DNA of 64,000 nt from Pseudomonas gingeri (GCF_013386165.1 NZ_JACAOS010000015.1:631594-695593); one strand, 5' to 3'. Shown: positions 1 through 8,813, counted from the stretch's first letter. Numbers and translations: made by a program. Notes: generated by a model not told the origin, from the letters alone.

Positions 1-266
1 GCCAGGTACGAGGACGAATCGCTGTTGAGCGCCGTCGAGGTCTGCAACTGTGAATCCAGGTAGGCGCTGTAGACCCGACGGACATCCGCCAGGGTCGTGC
101 CGGTGCCGATGAACACGTTGCCATATTGCTGCGAGGCAGAGCTGGTCTGAACGGTCGACTGACGCGAATAGCCCGGCGTATTCACGTTGGAAATATTGTT
201 ACCGGTGGTGTTCAAAGCCGTCGAGGCCGCGTTCAACCCCGTCATACCAATATTGAGCAAGCTCAT
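1..266 (-). CDS. flgK: Flagellar hook-associated protein 1 FlgK, N-terminal part (cut by window edge)
   Basis: The start codon is at 266 and the reading frame runs off the left edge after about 88 residues. The N-terminus carries the rod/hook-family signature (NTTGNNISN followed by NTPGYSRQ) found at the start of FlgK, FlgE and FlgG proteins. FlgK sits at the hook-filament junction and is exported by the flagellar type III apparatus. It follows flgJ by 10 bases on the same strand, as in the usual flgFGHIJKL order of Pseudomonas, so it belongs to that operon. The C-terminal D0 region lies outside the window. Confidence 0.93.
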   Translation of the reverse strand, partial: MSLLNIGMTGLNAASTALNTTGNNISNVNTPGYSRQSTVQTSSASQQYGNVFIGTGTTLADVRRVYSAYLDSQLQTSTALNSDSSSYL

Positions 267-276
267 GATTCAGACC

Positions 277-1578
277 TTATAAATTCGTGGAAGCGCCCGC
301 CGCAGCGTAGTTCTGGTAGCTCTTCATCTGTTTTGCTATTTGCGAAATCTTGCTTGCGTAGTCCGGGTCGGTGGCATACCCGGCCTTTTGCAACTCGCGT
401 ACAAACTGTTCAGGTTTATCGGCCGACTTCAGCACATCTTGATAGCGATTATTGCTTTGCAACATGGTGACCAGGTCATCGAAGCTGTCCTGGTAGGAAC
501 CATAGGAACGGAAGTCCGCCGTTTCCTTGACCATCTGGCCATTTTCAAACTCGCTGGTGATGGCGCGGGCCTGGGGCCCCTGCCAACTGCTGCCGGCCTT
601 GATGCCGAACAGGTTGTGACTGCTGCTGCCGTCCTGTTGACGCATGACCGATTTGCCCCAACCGGTTTCCAGGGCCGCCTGGGCCACCAGATAACGCGGG
701 TCGACACCGATACGCTTGGCCGCCTGCTCCGCCATTGGCAGCATGGTGGCGACGAATTCGTCGGGCGAACTGAAAGCCTGTTTGGCTGGCGCCAACGGCG
801 GCTGGGCCATGGCACGACCGTAGAACTGCATATTCGAGTTAGACACGCCGCCCACACTGCGGGCAGTCTGAGCCTGCCCCTGGAGCACGGCATCGCTGAG
901 AGCACTGCTGCGCGCCGGCACGGGCTGGGCGTTGAGCGCGGCCAGGCTGCCGTCAGCCGATGGCACCAGCCCGGCGACCAGGCGATCGGTCAGCTTGCTC
1001 GGCAATGCCAGGCGGCGCTGGTTGATCTTGGCCATGTCGTTGTGCAGGCTGCCATCGCTGTTGTGGGCCGGGCTCGCGACCCGCGTGGCCCACAAGGGCC
1101 GCTGGCCATTGGAGCGCGCGAACGGCGAAGCCGCGGTCGCCGCCGTGGTGATGCCGGCGTCGATCGGTGTCGCCACTGGCGCTTCGGTGGCGACCGTGCC
1201 GGCCGGCGGCCCGACCTTGAGCCCGCCATCGGCAGGCCGCTTCGGTTTGTTCTTGGTCATCTGGCGTACCAGCACATCGGCCAGGCCGATACCGCCACCC
1301 TGGCGCGACATGGTCACGGCCAACTGATGGTCGTACATTTCCTGGTACTGCTTGGTCGCCGGGGTATTGAGCGGGTTATCCTGGCCGATGACATCCGTGG
1401 CCGCGCGCGCGGACTTGAGCATTTCGCCGACGAACAGCGACTCAAACTCCTGCGCCACCTTGCGAATGTTGGCGTCGCTGTCGCGGTCGCCGACCTTCAG
1501 GCTGTTCAGTCGATTCAGGTCGCTGTAGGCACCGGAGTCGCCGGTCGTTGTCAGCCCGCTCTTGCGCATATCCACCAT
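277..1578 (-). CDS. flgJ: Flagellar rod assembly protein / peptidoglycan hydrolase FlgJ
   Basis: This 433-residue protein has the two-part FlgJ layout. An N-terminal rod-capping segment (about residues 30-115, with EFESLFVGEMLKSAR) is joined by a Ser/Ala/Pro-rich linker of about 150 residues to a C-terminal glucosaminidase domain (about 275-425). The AALETGWGKS motif holds the expected catalytic Glu. The protein scaffolds rod assembly and locally cuts peptidoglycan in the periplasm so that the rod can pass. The ATG at 1578 is preceded by GAGGTCGTCGAT; an alternative ATG three codons later is possible. The gene lies between flgI and flgK in the same operon. The linker is longer than in enteric FlgJ, as is usual in Pseudomonas. 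Confidence 0.95.
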   Translation of the reverse strand: MVDMRKSGLTTTGDSGAYSDLNRLNSLKVGDRDSDANIRKVAQEFESLFVGEMLKSARAATDVIGQDNPLNTPATKQYQEMYDHQLAVTMSRQGGGIGLADVLVRQMTKNKPKRPADGGLKVGPPAGTVATEAPVATPIDAGITTAATAASPFARSNGQRPLWATRVASPAHNSDGSLHNDMAKINQRRLALPSKLTDRLVAGLVPSADGSLAALNAQPVPARSSALSDAVLQGQAQTARSVGGVSNSNMQFYGRAMAQPPLAPAKQAFSSPDEFVATMLPMAEQAAKRIGVDPRYLVAQAALETGWGKSVMRQQDGSSSHNLFGIKAGSSWQGPQARAITSEFENGQMVKETADFRSYGSYQDSFDDLVTMLQSNNRYQDVLKSADKPEQFVRELQKAGYATDPDYASKISQIAKQMKSYQNYAAAGASTNL

Positions 1579-1588
1579 ATCGACGACC

Positions 1589-2698
1589 TCAAATCACGAT
1601 CAGGTCGGCTTGCAAGGCGCCGGCCTGTTTCAAGGCTTCGAGAATCGCCATCAAGTCGCCTGGCGCCGCACCCACCTGGTTCACCGCACGAACGATCTCG
1701 TCCAGGGTGGTCCCCGGGCCGAACTTGAACATCGGCTTGGCTTCCTGCTGGGCATTGACCCGCGAACGCGGTACCACCGCCGTGGTGCCGTTGGACAACG
1801 CCCCCGGCTGGCTGACGATCGGGTCTTCGGTAATGGTCACGGTCAGGCTGCCGTGGGTCACTGCAGCCGGTGAAACCTTGACGTTCTGGCCGATCACGAT
1901 AGTGCCGGTGCGCGAATTGATGATGACTTTCGCCACCGCCTGGCCCGGATCAACCTCGAGGTTCTCCAGCATCGACAGGTAGTCGACCCGCTGGCTCGGA
2001 TCCAGCGGCGCGGTGACGCGGATCGAGCCGCCGTCGATGGCCTGGGCCACGCCCGGACCGAGCAGGTCGTTGACCTTGTCGACAATCCGCTTGGCGGTGG
2101 TGAAGTCGGAGCGGTTGAGGTTCAAGGTCAGGCTGTTGCCCTGGTTGAAACCACTCGGTACCGCGCGCTCCACCGAAGCCCCGCCGGGAATACGACCGGC
2201 CGACGGAACGTTGACCGTGATCTTCGAACCGTCCGCGCCCGAAGCATCGAAACCACCCACCACCAGGTTGCCCTGGGCGATGGCGTAGACGTTACCGTCA
2301 ATACCCTTGAGTGGCGTCATCAACAAGGTGCCGCCACGCAGGCTCTTGGCGTTACCGATGGACGAGACGGTGATATCCACCACCTGCCCCGGTTTGGCGA
2401 ACGCCGGCAGATCAGCGCTGATCGACACCGCCGCGACGTTCTTCAACTGCACGGTCCCGGCGTTGGCCGGCACCTTGATGCCGAACTGCGAAAGCATGTT
2501 GTTGAAAGTCTGCAGGGTAAAGGGTGTCTGCGTGGTCTGGTCACCCGAACCGTTGAGACCAACCACCAGGCCGTAGCCGATCAGTTGGTTGGAGCGCACA
2601 CCGGAAATACTGGCGATATCCTTCAACCGCTCGGCCTGGGCACCGAGAGCGGTAGACATCAGCAGCACAGCCGCCATCACATGCTTGAAATTGAACAT
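1589..2698 (-). CDS. flgI: Flagellar P-ring protein FlgI
   Basis: FlgI forms the periplasmic P ring, the bushing around the rod in the peptidoglycan layer. The protein begins with a Sec signal peptide ending near GAQAERLKD and continues with the conserved SGVRSNQLIGYGLVVGL and GSGDQT motifs. I chose the ATG at 2698 (369 residues) because AGGTG lies 8 bases upstream. An ATG two codons earlier (2704) has the same AGGTG only 2 bases away. The gene starts just after flgH ends and is followed 10 bases later by flgJ. Confidence 0.95.
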   Translation of the reverse strand: MFNFKHVMAAVLLMSTALGAQAERLKDIASISGVRSNQLIGYGLVVGLNGSGDQTTQTPFTLQTFNNMLSQFGIKVPANAGTVQLKNVAAVSISADLPAFAKPGQVVDITVSSIGNAKSLRGGTLLMTPLKGIDGNVYAIAQGNLVVGGFDASGADGSKITVNVPSAGRIPGGASVERAVPSGFNQGNSLTLNLNRSDFTTAKRIVDKVNDLLGPGVAQAIDGGSIRVTAPLDPSQRVDYLSMLENLEVDPGQAVAKVIINSRTGTIVIGQNVKVSPAAVTHGSLTVTITEDPIVSQPGALSNGTTAVVPRSRVNAQQEAKPMFKFGPGTTLDEIVRAVNQVGAAPGDLMAILEALKQAGALQADLIVI

Positions 2699-2709
2699 GG
2701 TCATAGCAC

Positions 2710-3387
2710 CTAGAAAGGCCAGAGCGGACTGAGGAAGAAGCGGTCCAGCCATCCCGGCTGGCTCGTGTCGGCAAACGCGCCGGTACCCGAGTAGGTGATG
2801 CGCGCATCGGCCACGCGAGTGGACGGAACGGTGTTGTCGGTGGCGATATCATCCGCCCGGATCATCCCGGCGATACGCACCAGCTCATTGCCGGTGTTGA
2901 GGGTCAGCCACTTCTCGCCACGCACGGCGATGATGCCGTTGGGCAGCACGTCAGCCACGGTCACGGTGATCGAACCGGTCAGGCTGTTGCTCTGCGCAGC
3001 CTTGGACGAACCGTCGGTGGTCTTGGTGCCGCCATAGCCGACACTCAGGTTCGCGTTGCCGCTGGTCACCGACGAGCCGAAGAGCGTGGTCAGGCCAAAG
3101 TTGTTGGCATCTTTCTTCGACAGGTCGGAGTTGGCGTTCTTGCTCGCCTGGGTGGCTTCGTTCAGGGTAATGGTGACGATATCGCCGACCCGGAAAGCCT
3201 TGCGGTCGCCATACAGGTTCTGCTCGAAGCCCGCCTGGTAGATCGAACCGTTGTTCGCCGCAGCGGGCAACGGGGTGCGCGGCAACACCGGCGCGTAATA
3301 CGGGTCATTGGGCTTGGGTGGCGGGCTCATGCAACCGGCCAACAGCACCATCGAGCTCAATGCGAGCAGGGGAAACAACCGATTCAT
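2710..3387 (-). CDS. flgH: Flagellar L-ring lipoprotein FlgH
   Basis: FlgH is the outer-membrane L-ring subunit of the flagellar basal body. The 225-residue product starts with a lipoprotein signal peptide whose lipobox LLAGC places the acylated Cys at residue 19. It is followed by a Pro-rich stretch (SPPPKPNDPYY) and the conserved FRVGDIVTITLNEATQASK and LPNGIIAVRGEKWL motifs. The gene lies between flgG and flgI in the minus-strand operon, and its length is normal for the family. Confidence 0.95.
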   Translation of the reverse strand: MNRLFPLLALSSMVLLAGCMSPPPKPNDPYYAPVLPRTPLPAAANNGSIYQAGFEQNLYGDRKAFRVGDIVTITLNEATQASKNANSDLSKKDANNFGLTTLFGSSVTSGNANLSVGYGGTKTTDGSSKAAQSNSLTGSITVTVADVLPNGIIAVRGEKWLTLNTGNELVRIAGMIRADDIATDNTVPSTRVADARITYSGTGAFADTSQPGWLDRFFLSPLWPF

Positions 3388-3442
3388 GACCCTATTACCT
3401 CACGGTGTTGCAGGCGCCCTTAAGGCCGCCCCATAGACTTGA

Positions 3443-4228
3443 TTACAGGTTCTGTGCGACGTATTGGAGCATCTGGTCGGCGGTGGAGATCACCTTGGAG
3501 TTCATTTCGTAGGCCCGCTGGGTGGTGATCATGTTGACCATTTCTTCCACGGTGCTGACGTTGGAGGTTTCCAGGGTGCTCTGCTCGGTGGTACCGAAAC
3601 CGTTGAGGCCCGGGGTGCCGACTTGCGGCGCGCCACTGGCGGCGGTTTCCAGGTACAGGTTGCCGCCCTTGGACTGCAGGCCGGCCGGGTTGATGAAGTC
3701 GGCGGTCTGGATATTGCCGATCACTTGCGAAGCCGGGTTGCCGGCGACGGTGATCGAGACCGTGCCGTCCTGGCCCACGGTGAAGGTCTGGGCGTTGTTC
3801 GGGATGATGATCGCCGGCTGCAGGGTGAAACCGTTGGCGGTGACGATCTGCCCGGTGTTGCTCAGGTGGAAGGTACCGTCACGGGTATAGGCCGTGGTGC
3901 CGTCCGGTTGCAGGATCTGGAAGAAACCGCGGCCGTTGACGGCCATGTCCAGCGGCTGGTCGGTGGTTTGCAGGCTACCAGCGGCGAAGTTCTTCTGGGT
4001 GCCGACGATCCGCACACCCGTACCCAGCTGCAGACCCGACGGCAGTTCGCTGTCCTGGGTCGACTCGGCACCCGGCTGACGCTTGATCTGGTACAGCAGG
4101 TCCTGGAACTCGGCGCGATCACGTTTGTAGCCGGTGGTCGAGACGTTGGCCAGGTTGTTGGAAATAGTCGTCAGGTTGGTGTCTTGTGCCGCCAAACCTG
4201 TTTTTGCAACCCATAGAGCCGGAAGCAT
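3443..4228 (-). CDS. flgG: Flagellar distal rod protein FlgG
   Basis: This 261-residue protein matches FlgG, the distal rod subunit. It has the N-terminal rod signature (DTNLTTISNNLANVSTTGYK) and the C-terminal signature around VEEMVNMITTQRAYEMNSK that form the D0 coiled coil. There is no Sec signal peptide, as expected for a type III-exported axial protein. AGGAGAAC lies just upstream of the ATG. It follows flgF and precedes flgH in the operon. Confidence 0.96.
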   Translation of the reverse strand: MLPALWVAKTGLAAQDTNLTTISNNLANVSTTGYKRDRAEFQDLLYQIKRQPGAESTQDSELPSGLQLGTGVRIVGTQKNFAAGSLQTTDQPLDMAVNGRGFFQILQPDGTTAYTRDGTFHLSNTGQIVTANGFTLQPAIIIPNNAQTFTVGQDGTVSITVAGNPASQVIGNIQTADFINPAGLQSKGGNLYLETAASGAPQVGTPGLNGFGTTEQSTLETSNVSTVEEMVNMITTQRAYEMNSKVISTADQMLQYVAQNL

Positions 4229-4274
4229 TCTGTTCTCCTTCGCGCGCCTGTTTTACGGCGCTACGTTCTGGTGA

Positions 4275-5015
4275 TTAGCTGTTCTGCAAGACCCGAGCCA
4301 TAGCCGTGTCATCTTCTTTGGCGGTGCTCATCATCTTGATATGCAATTCGAACTGTTTGGACAGGGCCAGCACCGAAGTCATTTCCTCGACGGCATTGAC
4401 GTTGCTGCCAACCAGGAAGCCCGAGACCACCTTGACGTTGGCATCGACCGGCGCTGTCGTACCGTCTTTGGTATGAATCACGGCATCCGGCCCCTTGACC
4501 ATGTTCTTGAGATCCGGGTTGACCAGCTTGATGCGATCGACTTCCGCAATCACTTGCGGCCCCTCACCCATGGCACGAATGCTGATGCTGCCGTCCTCAC
4601 CCACTTCGATCTTCGACTCGGGCGGCACGGCAATCGGCCCGCCATTGCCCATGACCGGCATGCCGTTGCCGGCACGCAACACCCCGAGGGCGTCAATATT
4701 CATGCTTGCGGTGCGCACGTAACCTTCGCCGCCGTCAGGCGTCTGCACGGCCACCCAGCCGTCACCGGCCACCGCCACGTCGAGATCGCGACCGGTCTCG
4801 ACCATCGGGCCCTCCGTGAAATCCGTCCCCGGACGCTCGGACATGGCGTAGGCACGCGACGGAAAGCTGTCACCGAACACCGGCATCGAACGAGCCTGTT
4901 CCAGGTCACGCTGAAAACCGTTGGTCGAGAGGTTCGCCAGATTGTTGGCATGGGCCTTTTGCGCCAGGGCATTCTGGGCCGCACCGGTCATTGCCACGTA
5001 AAGGTACTTGTCCAC
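4275..5015 (-). CDS. flgF: Flagellar proximal rod protein FlgF
   Basis: FlgF is a proximal rod subunit. The 246-residue product has the N-terminal KAHANNLANLSTNGFQRD and C-terminal NAVEEMTSVLALSKQFE motifs of the rod family. Translation starts at a GTG (5015) preceded by GAGGAAAGACT. It is the first gene of the minus-strand flgF-to-flgK run. A sigma-54-type promoter lies about 60-75 bases upstream, which fits the known RpoN dependence of mid-class flagellar operons in Pseudomonas. Confidence 0.95.
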   Translation of the reverse strand: MDKYLYVAMTGAAQNALAQKAHANNLANLSTNGFQRDLEQARSMPVFGDSFPSRAYAMSERPGTDFTEGPMVETGRDLDVAVAGDGWVAVQTPDGGEGYVRTASMNIDALGVLRAGNGMPVMGNGGPIAVPPESKIEVGEDGSISIRAMGEGPQVIAEVDRIKLVNPDLKNMVKGPDAVIHTKDGTTAPVDANVKVVSGFLVGSNVNAVEEMTSVLALSKQFELHIKMMSTAKEDDTAMARVLQNS

Positions 5016-5071
5016 AGTCTTTCCTCATTCCTGACGGGCGTTTGCCGCCACCGCTGTACTTTGAGTGGCGC

Positions 5072-5089
5072 AAGCAATTTCCGAACCAA
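5072..5089 (-). promoter_or_regulatory. Sigma-54 (RpoN) type promoter for flgFGHIJK
   Basis: On the minus strand the bases read TTGGTTCGGAAATTGCTT. The invariant GG and GC dinucleotides are separated by exactly 10 bases, as required for -24/-12 promoters, with a good TTGCT at -12. The predicted start near 5062 leaves a 5' leader of about 45 bases before flgF. The -24 element departs from TGGCAC, so strength is uncertain. Confidence 0.65.
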
Positions 5090-5292
5090 CTTGTTTTTTG
5101 ACGCAGGACAAGCCAACAGAGCGGGAGTTTGAGTACCTTTCGCAGGCTTTCAAGGTCTTGAGGGCAGACGAAAAAGCGGCGCCGTTATGCCGCTGGCGGC
5201 AAATATCGGTCATTCCTCTGCGGCGCGACGGGCGCCAGAAAAACCACCCTGGAATAGACCTTGCAAGCCAACCCGATATACGGCGACCAACG

Positions 5293-5319
5293 TCAAGTTT
5301 GCCCAGGGACTGCCGACAT
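5293..5319 (+). promoter_or_regulatory. Sigma-28 (FliA) type flagellar promoter
   Basis: The sequence TCAAGTTT, an 11-base spacer and GCCGACAT matches the FliA consensus (TCAAGTTT/TAAAGTTT, N11, GCCGATAA) with correct spacing. It ends 33 bases before the GTG of the oxygenase gene at 5353 and points toward it. It would place the oxygenase/methyltransferase pair in the late flagellar class together with flagellin. Confidence 0.72.
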
Positions 5320-5352
5320 TCAGAATTAGCCACAGTATTCAGGAGGGCTGAC

Positions 5353-6219
5353 GTGAACCTGTACATCAACCAACTACAGAAAAAAGCTGACTTCAAGGAA
5401 GACATCTATTCAGGCGCCATCTTCCTGGACACCCAGTTGGCGACCGCCAAAGAGCTCTGTAGCTTTGCCAAGGAAAGCATCACCCTGGCCTTCGACGGTG
5501 AGACCGATCACCAGTCCCTGCACAAGATGATGCCAGTCGAGGAATTCGTCAGCCGGGTGACCCGCCTCAAGGGCCAGTTCACCAACAGCCAGCGCGTCAA
5601 GGACCTGATCCTGGGATTCATTCATGAAGTCGGCATCGACCCGCGCGAGTACATCTTCGATGTGCCGCGCCTGCGCGTCGTACCCAACTACAACTACCTG
5701 CACGCCGGCGTCAGCTACGCCTACAAGCCCCATCGCGATACCTGGTACGGCAGCGTCGATTGCCAGATCAACACCTGGATGCCGGTCTACACCATCGCCC
5801 CGAACCAGACCATGATGATCAATGCCGGTTACTTCGAAAAACCGGTGCTCAACACCTCGAAGGACTGGAGCCTGAACGACTGGATCAACAACCAGCGGCA
5901 CAAGGCCAAGGACAACCTGACCGAGGAAGTACGTGTCCACCCGGTGCCCCTGGCCGACATCGATACCTCGTCGGAAATGCGGATTGCCGGCAACACCGGC
6001 GAGATGCTGATCTTCTCCGGTTCACATTTGCATGGCACCGTCCCCAACTACACCGAACAGACCCGCTTCAGCGTGGACTTCCGCCTGATGCACCTGGACG
6101 ACCTGCAGCACAAGCGCGGCGCCCCCAACGTCGACAGCGCCTGCCCGGATGTCGGGGCCGGCTTCAAAGACTATTTCCACGCCCACGACTTCTCGAATTT
6201 CCAAGGAATCTATCAATGA
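5353..6219 (+). CDS. Putative 2-oxoglutarate/Fe(II)-dependent oxygenase of a flagellar locus
   Basis: The 288-residue product shows a facial-triad pattern typical of Fe(II)/2-oxoglutarate oxygenases: HRD (H-x-D) in YKPHRDTWYGS, and a distal His in SGSHLHGTVPN followed by Arg in TRFSVDFR. It has no signal peptide and is probably cytoplasmic. I chose the GTG at 5353 because AGGAGGGCTGAC directly precedes it; the frame is open further upstream but without a ribosome site. The gene has a FliA-type promoter, overlaps the following methyltransferase by ATGA, and is divergent from flgF. I infer a role in modifying flagellin or its glycan. The substrate is unknown, and assignment to phytanoyl-type hydroxylases is only by fold. 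Confidence 0.72.
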   Translation: MNLYINQLQKKADFKEDIYSGAIFLDTQLATAKELCSFAKESITLAFDGETDHQSLHKMMPVEEFVSRVTRLKGQFTNSQRVKDLILGFIHEVGIDPREYIFDVPRLRVVPNYNYLHAGVSYAYKPHRDTWYGSVDCQINTWMPVYTIAPNQTMMINAGYFEKPVLNTSKDWSLNDWINNQRHKAKDNLTEEVRVHPVPLADIDTSSEMRIAGNTGEMLIFSGSHLHGTVPNYTEQTRFSVDFRLMHLDDLQHKRGAPNVDSACPDVGAGFKDYFHAHDFSNFQGIYQ

Positions 6220-6938
6220 CCAAGCGCCGCATTACGCCTGCCGAGGCTCAATACAACGAAACCCGTGCCGGCGTGCTCAAGCGGGTCGATGCCGAGTACG
6301 TGGCCGACGCACCGTTCGTGTTCGCCAACCGCATCAACGTGACCGCCGCGCTGTCGCGCATGGAGCTGTTCAAGAAAGTCATGGACGTACCGGGCGCGAT
6401 CATTGAATGCGGCGTGTACAAGGGCAACTCGCTGATGCTCTACATGCACCTGTCGATGATCCTCGAGCCGTACGCGATCAACCGTTCGATCGTCGGTTTC
6501 GACACCTTCGAAGGCTTCACCAGCATCAACAAGGACGAAGACCCGGCCGACATCAACGAGAACATGTTCTCCGACACCGACCAGTCGCTGATCCAGGACA
6601 TGATCGATGCCAACGACCTGCTGCGTCCGGTCAACCGCATCCCCCGTTGCGAGCTGGTCAAGGGCGACATCTGCAAGACCGTGCCGGAATTCGTCAAGTC
6701 CCGTCCGGACCTGGTCGTGGCCATGTTGATCCTCGACACCGACCTCTACGAGCCGACCAAGGTTGCCCTGGAAACCTTCCTGCCGTACATGCCAAAAGGT
6801 GCCATCGTGGTGCTCGACGAAGTTGCCTATCGCAACTTCCCGGGCGAGACCAAGGCCCTGCGTGAAGTGTTCGACATGAACAAGATCGAGCTCAAGCGCC
6901 TGCCGTTCGACTCGTGCGTGGGTTACTTCCACATCTGA
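6216..6938 (+). CDS. TylF/MycF-type O-methyltransferase
   Basis: The 240-residue protein has SAM-binding motif I as IIECGVYKGNSL and a TylF/MycF-like metal site around LDTDLYEPTKVALE and VVLDEVAYRNFPGE. That family O-methylates sugar hydroxyls in macrolides and also occurs in bacterial glycan modification loci. The ATG overlaps the stop of the oxygenase (ATGA), so the two are translationally coupled and probably act on the same substrate. From the FliA-type promoter and position beside flg genes I infer methylation of a flagellar glycan sugar. It is convergent with phhR, 23 bases away. Confidence 0.75.
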   Translation: MTKRRITPAEAQYNETRAGVLKRVDAEYVADAPFVFANRINVTAALSRMELFKKVMDVPGAIIECGVYKGNSLMLYMHLSMILEPYAINRSIVGFDTFEGFTSINKDEDPADINENMFSDTDQSLIQDMIDANDLLRPVNRIPRCELVKGDICKTVPEFVKSRPDLVVAMLILDTDLYEPTKVALETFLPYMPKGAIVVLDEVAYRNFPGETKALREVFDMNKIELKRLPFDSCVGYFHI

Positions 6939-6961
6939 TCGGGCCGGGGCGGGAGGCTTGG

Positions 6962-8521
6962 TTACTGCCCGCCCTTGACGACATCATATTCCTTCAGCTT
7001 GTTGGCAATGGTGGTATGGGAAACCCCCAGCCGTTTACCCAGCAAGCGACTGCTCGGATGCTCCGAGTACAGACGCTCCAGCACCGCCCGCTCGAACCGA
7101 CCGACAATCTCGTCCAACCCGCCTTCCAGGGAAAAATCCCCCAGGGGCTGGCGCACGCCATAATCCGGCAGACGGATATGCTCGGCCTTGACCACCCCGC
7201 CCTCACACAGGGAAACCGCCTGGAACAGCACGTTCTCCAACTGCCGGACATTGCCCGGCCAGTGATAATGCGCAAGACGATCCATCGCCGCCGGCGCCAG
7301 CTTCGGCAACGGGCAGCCGATCTGTCGACTGGCCTGGTCGAGGAAGTGCTCCACCAGCGGGGCCAACCCGTCCAGGCACTCGCGCAGCGGCGGAATATGC
7401 AGGGACAGCACGTTGAGGCGGTGATAGAGGTCCTGGCGAAACTCACCCCGCGAACACAGCTCCGAGAGATCGACCTGGGTCGCGCAGATCACCCGCACAT
7501 CCAGGTACACCTCCTCATCGCTGCCGACCCGACGAAACCCGCCGTCCTGCAAAAAGCGCAATAACTTGACCTGCAAACGCGGGCTCATCTCCCCGACCCC
7601 ATCGAGGAACAAGGTGCCGCCGGCCGTCAGCTCCAGCAGCCCGAGCTTGCCCTCGGCGCGGGCGCCCTCGAACGCGCCGGGGCCGTAACCGAACAGCTCG
7701 GTTTCAGCCATGGACTCCGGCAACCCCGCACAATTGAGTGCCATCAGCGGTGCCTGCCCACGCGGACTGGCCAGGTGGCAGGCCCGCGCCAGCAATTCCT
7801 TGCCGGTGCCGGTCTCACCTTCAATCAGCAACGGCGCGTCCAGCGGCGCCATGCGCCGGGCCTCACGGACGACCGCGGCCATGACTTTCGAACTCTGGAA
7901 GATACTGTCGAAGCCACGCAGTTCCTGCTTGCGCACGTTGTAGATGCGCTCGCCGACCTGATCGGCGCGGTGCAAGGTCAGCACCGCGCCGGCCATCGCC
8001 TCGCTGTCATCGTGTTCCGACTGCAACGGGGCGATATCCGCCAGGAAAACGTCACCCTTGATCTTGACCCGCAGACCATTGATCCGCGACTTGTTGGCGC
8101 GCACCAACTCCGGCAGATCGAAATCCGGCGCGTAGCGCGCCAACGGGATACCCGGCACCTCATCGACCCTGACCCCGAGCAGCTGCGCCGCCGCGCGGTT
8201 GGCGGCAACAATCGAGCCGCCCATGTCGATGGACAGCACCGGAAACTCCAGCGCCCCGAGCAGAGCGTTGAGTTCCATATGCCGACGTTCACTGGGCATC
8301 AAGCCGACGCGCTTGACGCCAAAGACACCGGCAATGGTTTCGAACTTGGGCCGCAGGGCCTGGAACTGCAGGTTGATCAGATTCGGGCAGTGCAGGTAGA
8401 TGGCATTGCCCTGATCGCCACCGACCTCGCCACGGGCAACGTTGATGCCGTAGTCCACCAGCAGGTTGAGAATGTCGCGAAGAATGCCGATGCGGTTCTG
8501 GCAATGCACTTTGATACGCAT
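6962..8521 (-). CDS. phhR: Aromatic amino acid regulator PhhR (TyrR type)
   Basis: The 519-residue protein has an N-terminal ACT domain (MRIKVHCQNRIGILRD), a PAS domain (about 80-180), an AAA+ domain with Walker A GETGTGKE, and a C-terminal helix-turn-helix (KRLGVSHTTIANKLKEY). The sigma-54 contact loop reads GAFEGA instead of GAFTGA, as expected for TyrR/PhhR proteins that work with sigma-70 polymerase. It is divergent from phhA and should activate phhABC in response to Phe or Tyr. The ATG at 8521 gives the family length; upstream codons in frame are not preceded by a ribosome site. Confidence 0.93.
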   Translation of the reverse strand: MRIKVHCQNRIGILRDILNLLVDYGINVARGEVGGDQGNAIYLHCPNLINLQFQALRPKFETIAGVFGVKRVGLMPSERRHMELNALLGALEFPVLSIDMGGSIVAANRAAAQLLGVRVDEVPGIPLARYAPDFDLPELVRANKSRINGLRVKIKGDVFLADIAPLQSEHDDSEAMAGAVLTLHRADQVGERIYNVRKQELRGFDSIFQSSKVMAAVVREARRMAPLDAPLLIEGETGTGKELLARACHLASPRGQAPLMALNCAGLPESMAETELFGYGPGAFEGARAEGKLGLLELTAGGTLFLDGVGEMSPRLQVKLLRFLQDGGFRRVGSDEEVYLDVRVICATQVDLSELCSRGEFRQDLYHRLNVLSLHIPPLRECLDGLAPLVEHFLDQASRQIGCPLPKLAPAAMDRLAHYHWPGNVRQLENVLFQAVSLCEGGVVKAEHIRLPDYGVRQPLGDFSLEGGLDEIVGRFERAVLERLYSEHPSSRLLGKRLGVSHTTIANKLKEYDVVKGGQ

Positions 8522-8675
8522 GGAAAGGCTCGAAGAAGGGCGATGGCCGGGGCGCGTCAGCCCCTGCGGAGCGGGCACTTTTTCCAGTACACCGCAGTTA
8601 GTCGTCAAGATTATGTGACAAAAACCAACCAGAGCACCACGGCAAAACGCTTTATGAATCAGCAGCGCGCCAATT

Positions 8676-8693
8676 CGTAACGTTTTCTTTACG
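8676..8693. promoter_or_regulatory. Probable PhhR-binding box between phhR and phhA
   Basis: The sequence CGTAAC-N6-TTTACG closely matches the PhhR/TyrR box TGTAAA-N6-TTTACA. It lies inside a perfect 7-base inverted repeat (TTCGTAA, 8-base gap, TTACGAA). It is centred about 130 bases before phhA and 165 bases before phhR, in the only spacer the two genes share. A second, weaker box was not identified by eye. Confidence 0.6.
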
Positions 8694-8813
8694 AAATACC
8701 GGCTTTCATCTCGTTCTCCAACGCTTCACCCCAGATGCGCACAGCCCCTCAACGGGTTAACACTAGGCCCATCGCTACACATAACAAGAACGCATCCCCA
8801 GCAGGAGAGCTGT

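Noticed and set aside
340..1728. Long open frame on the plus strand antisense to flgJ
   Set aside because: It is the high-GC shadow of the flgJ frame; the flgJ protein has clear domains and the antisense product none.
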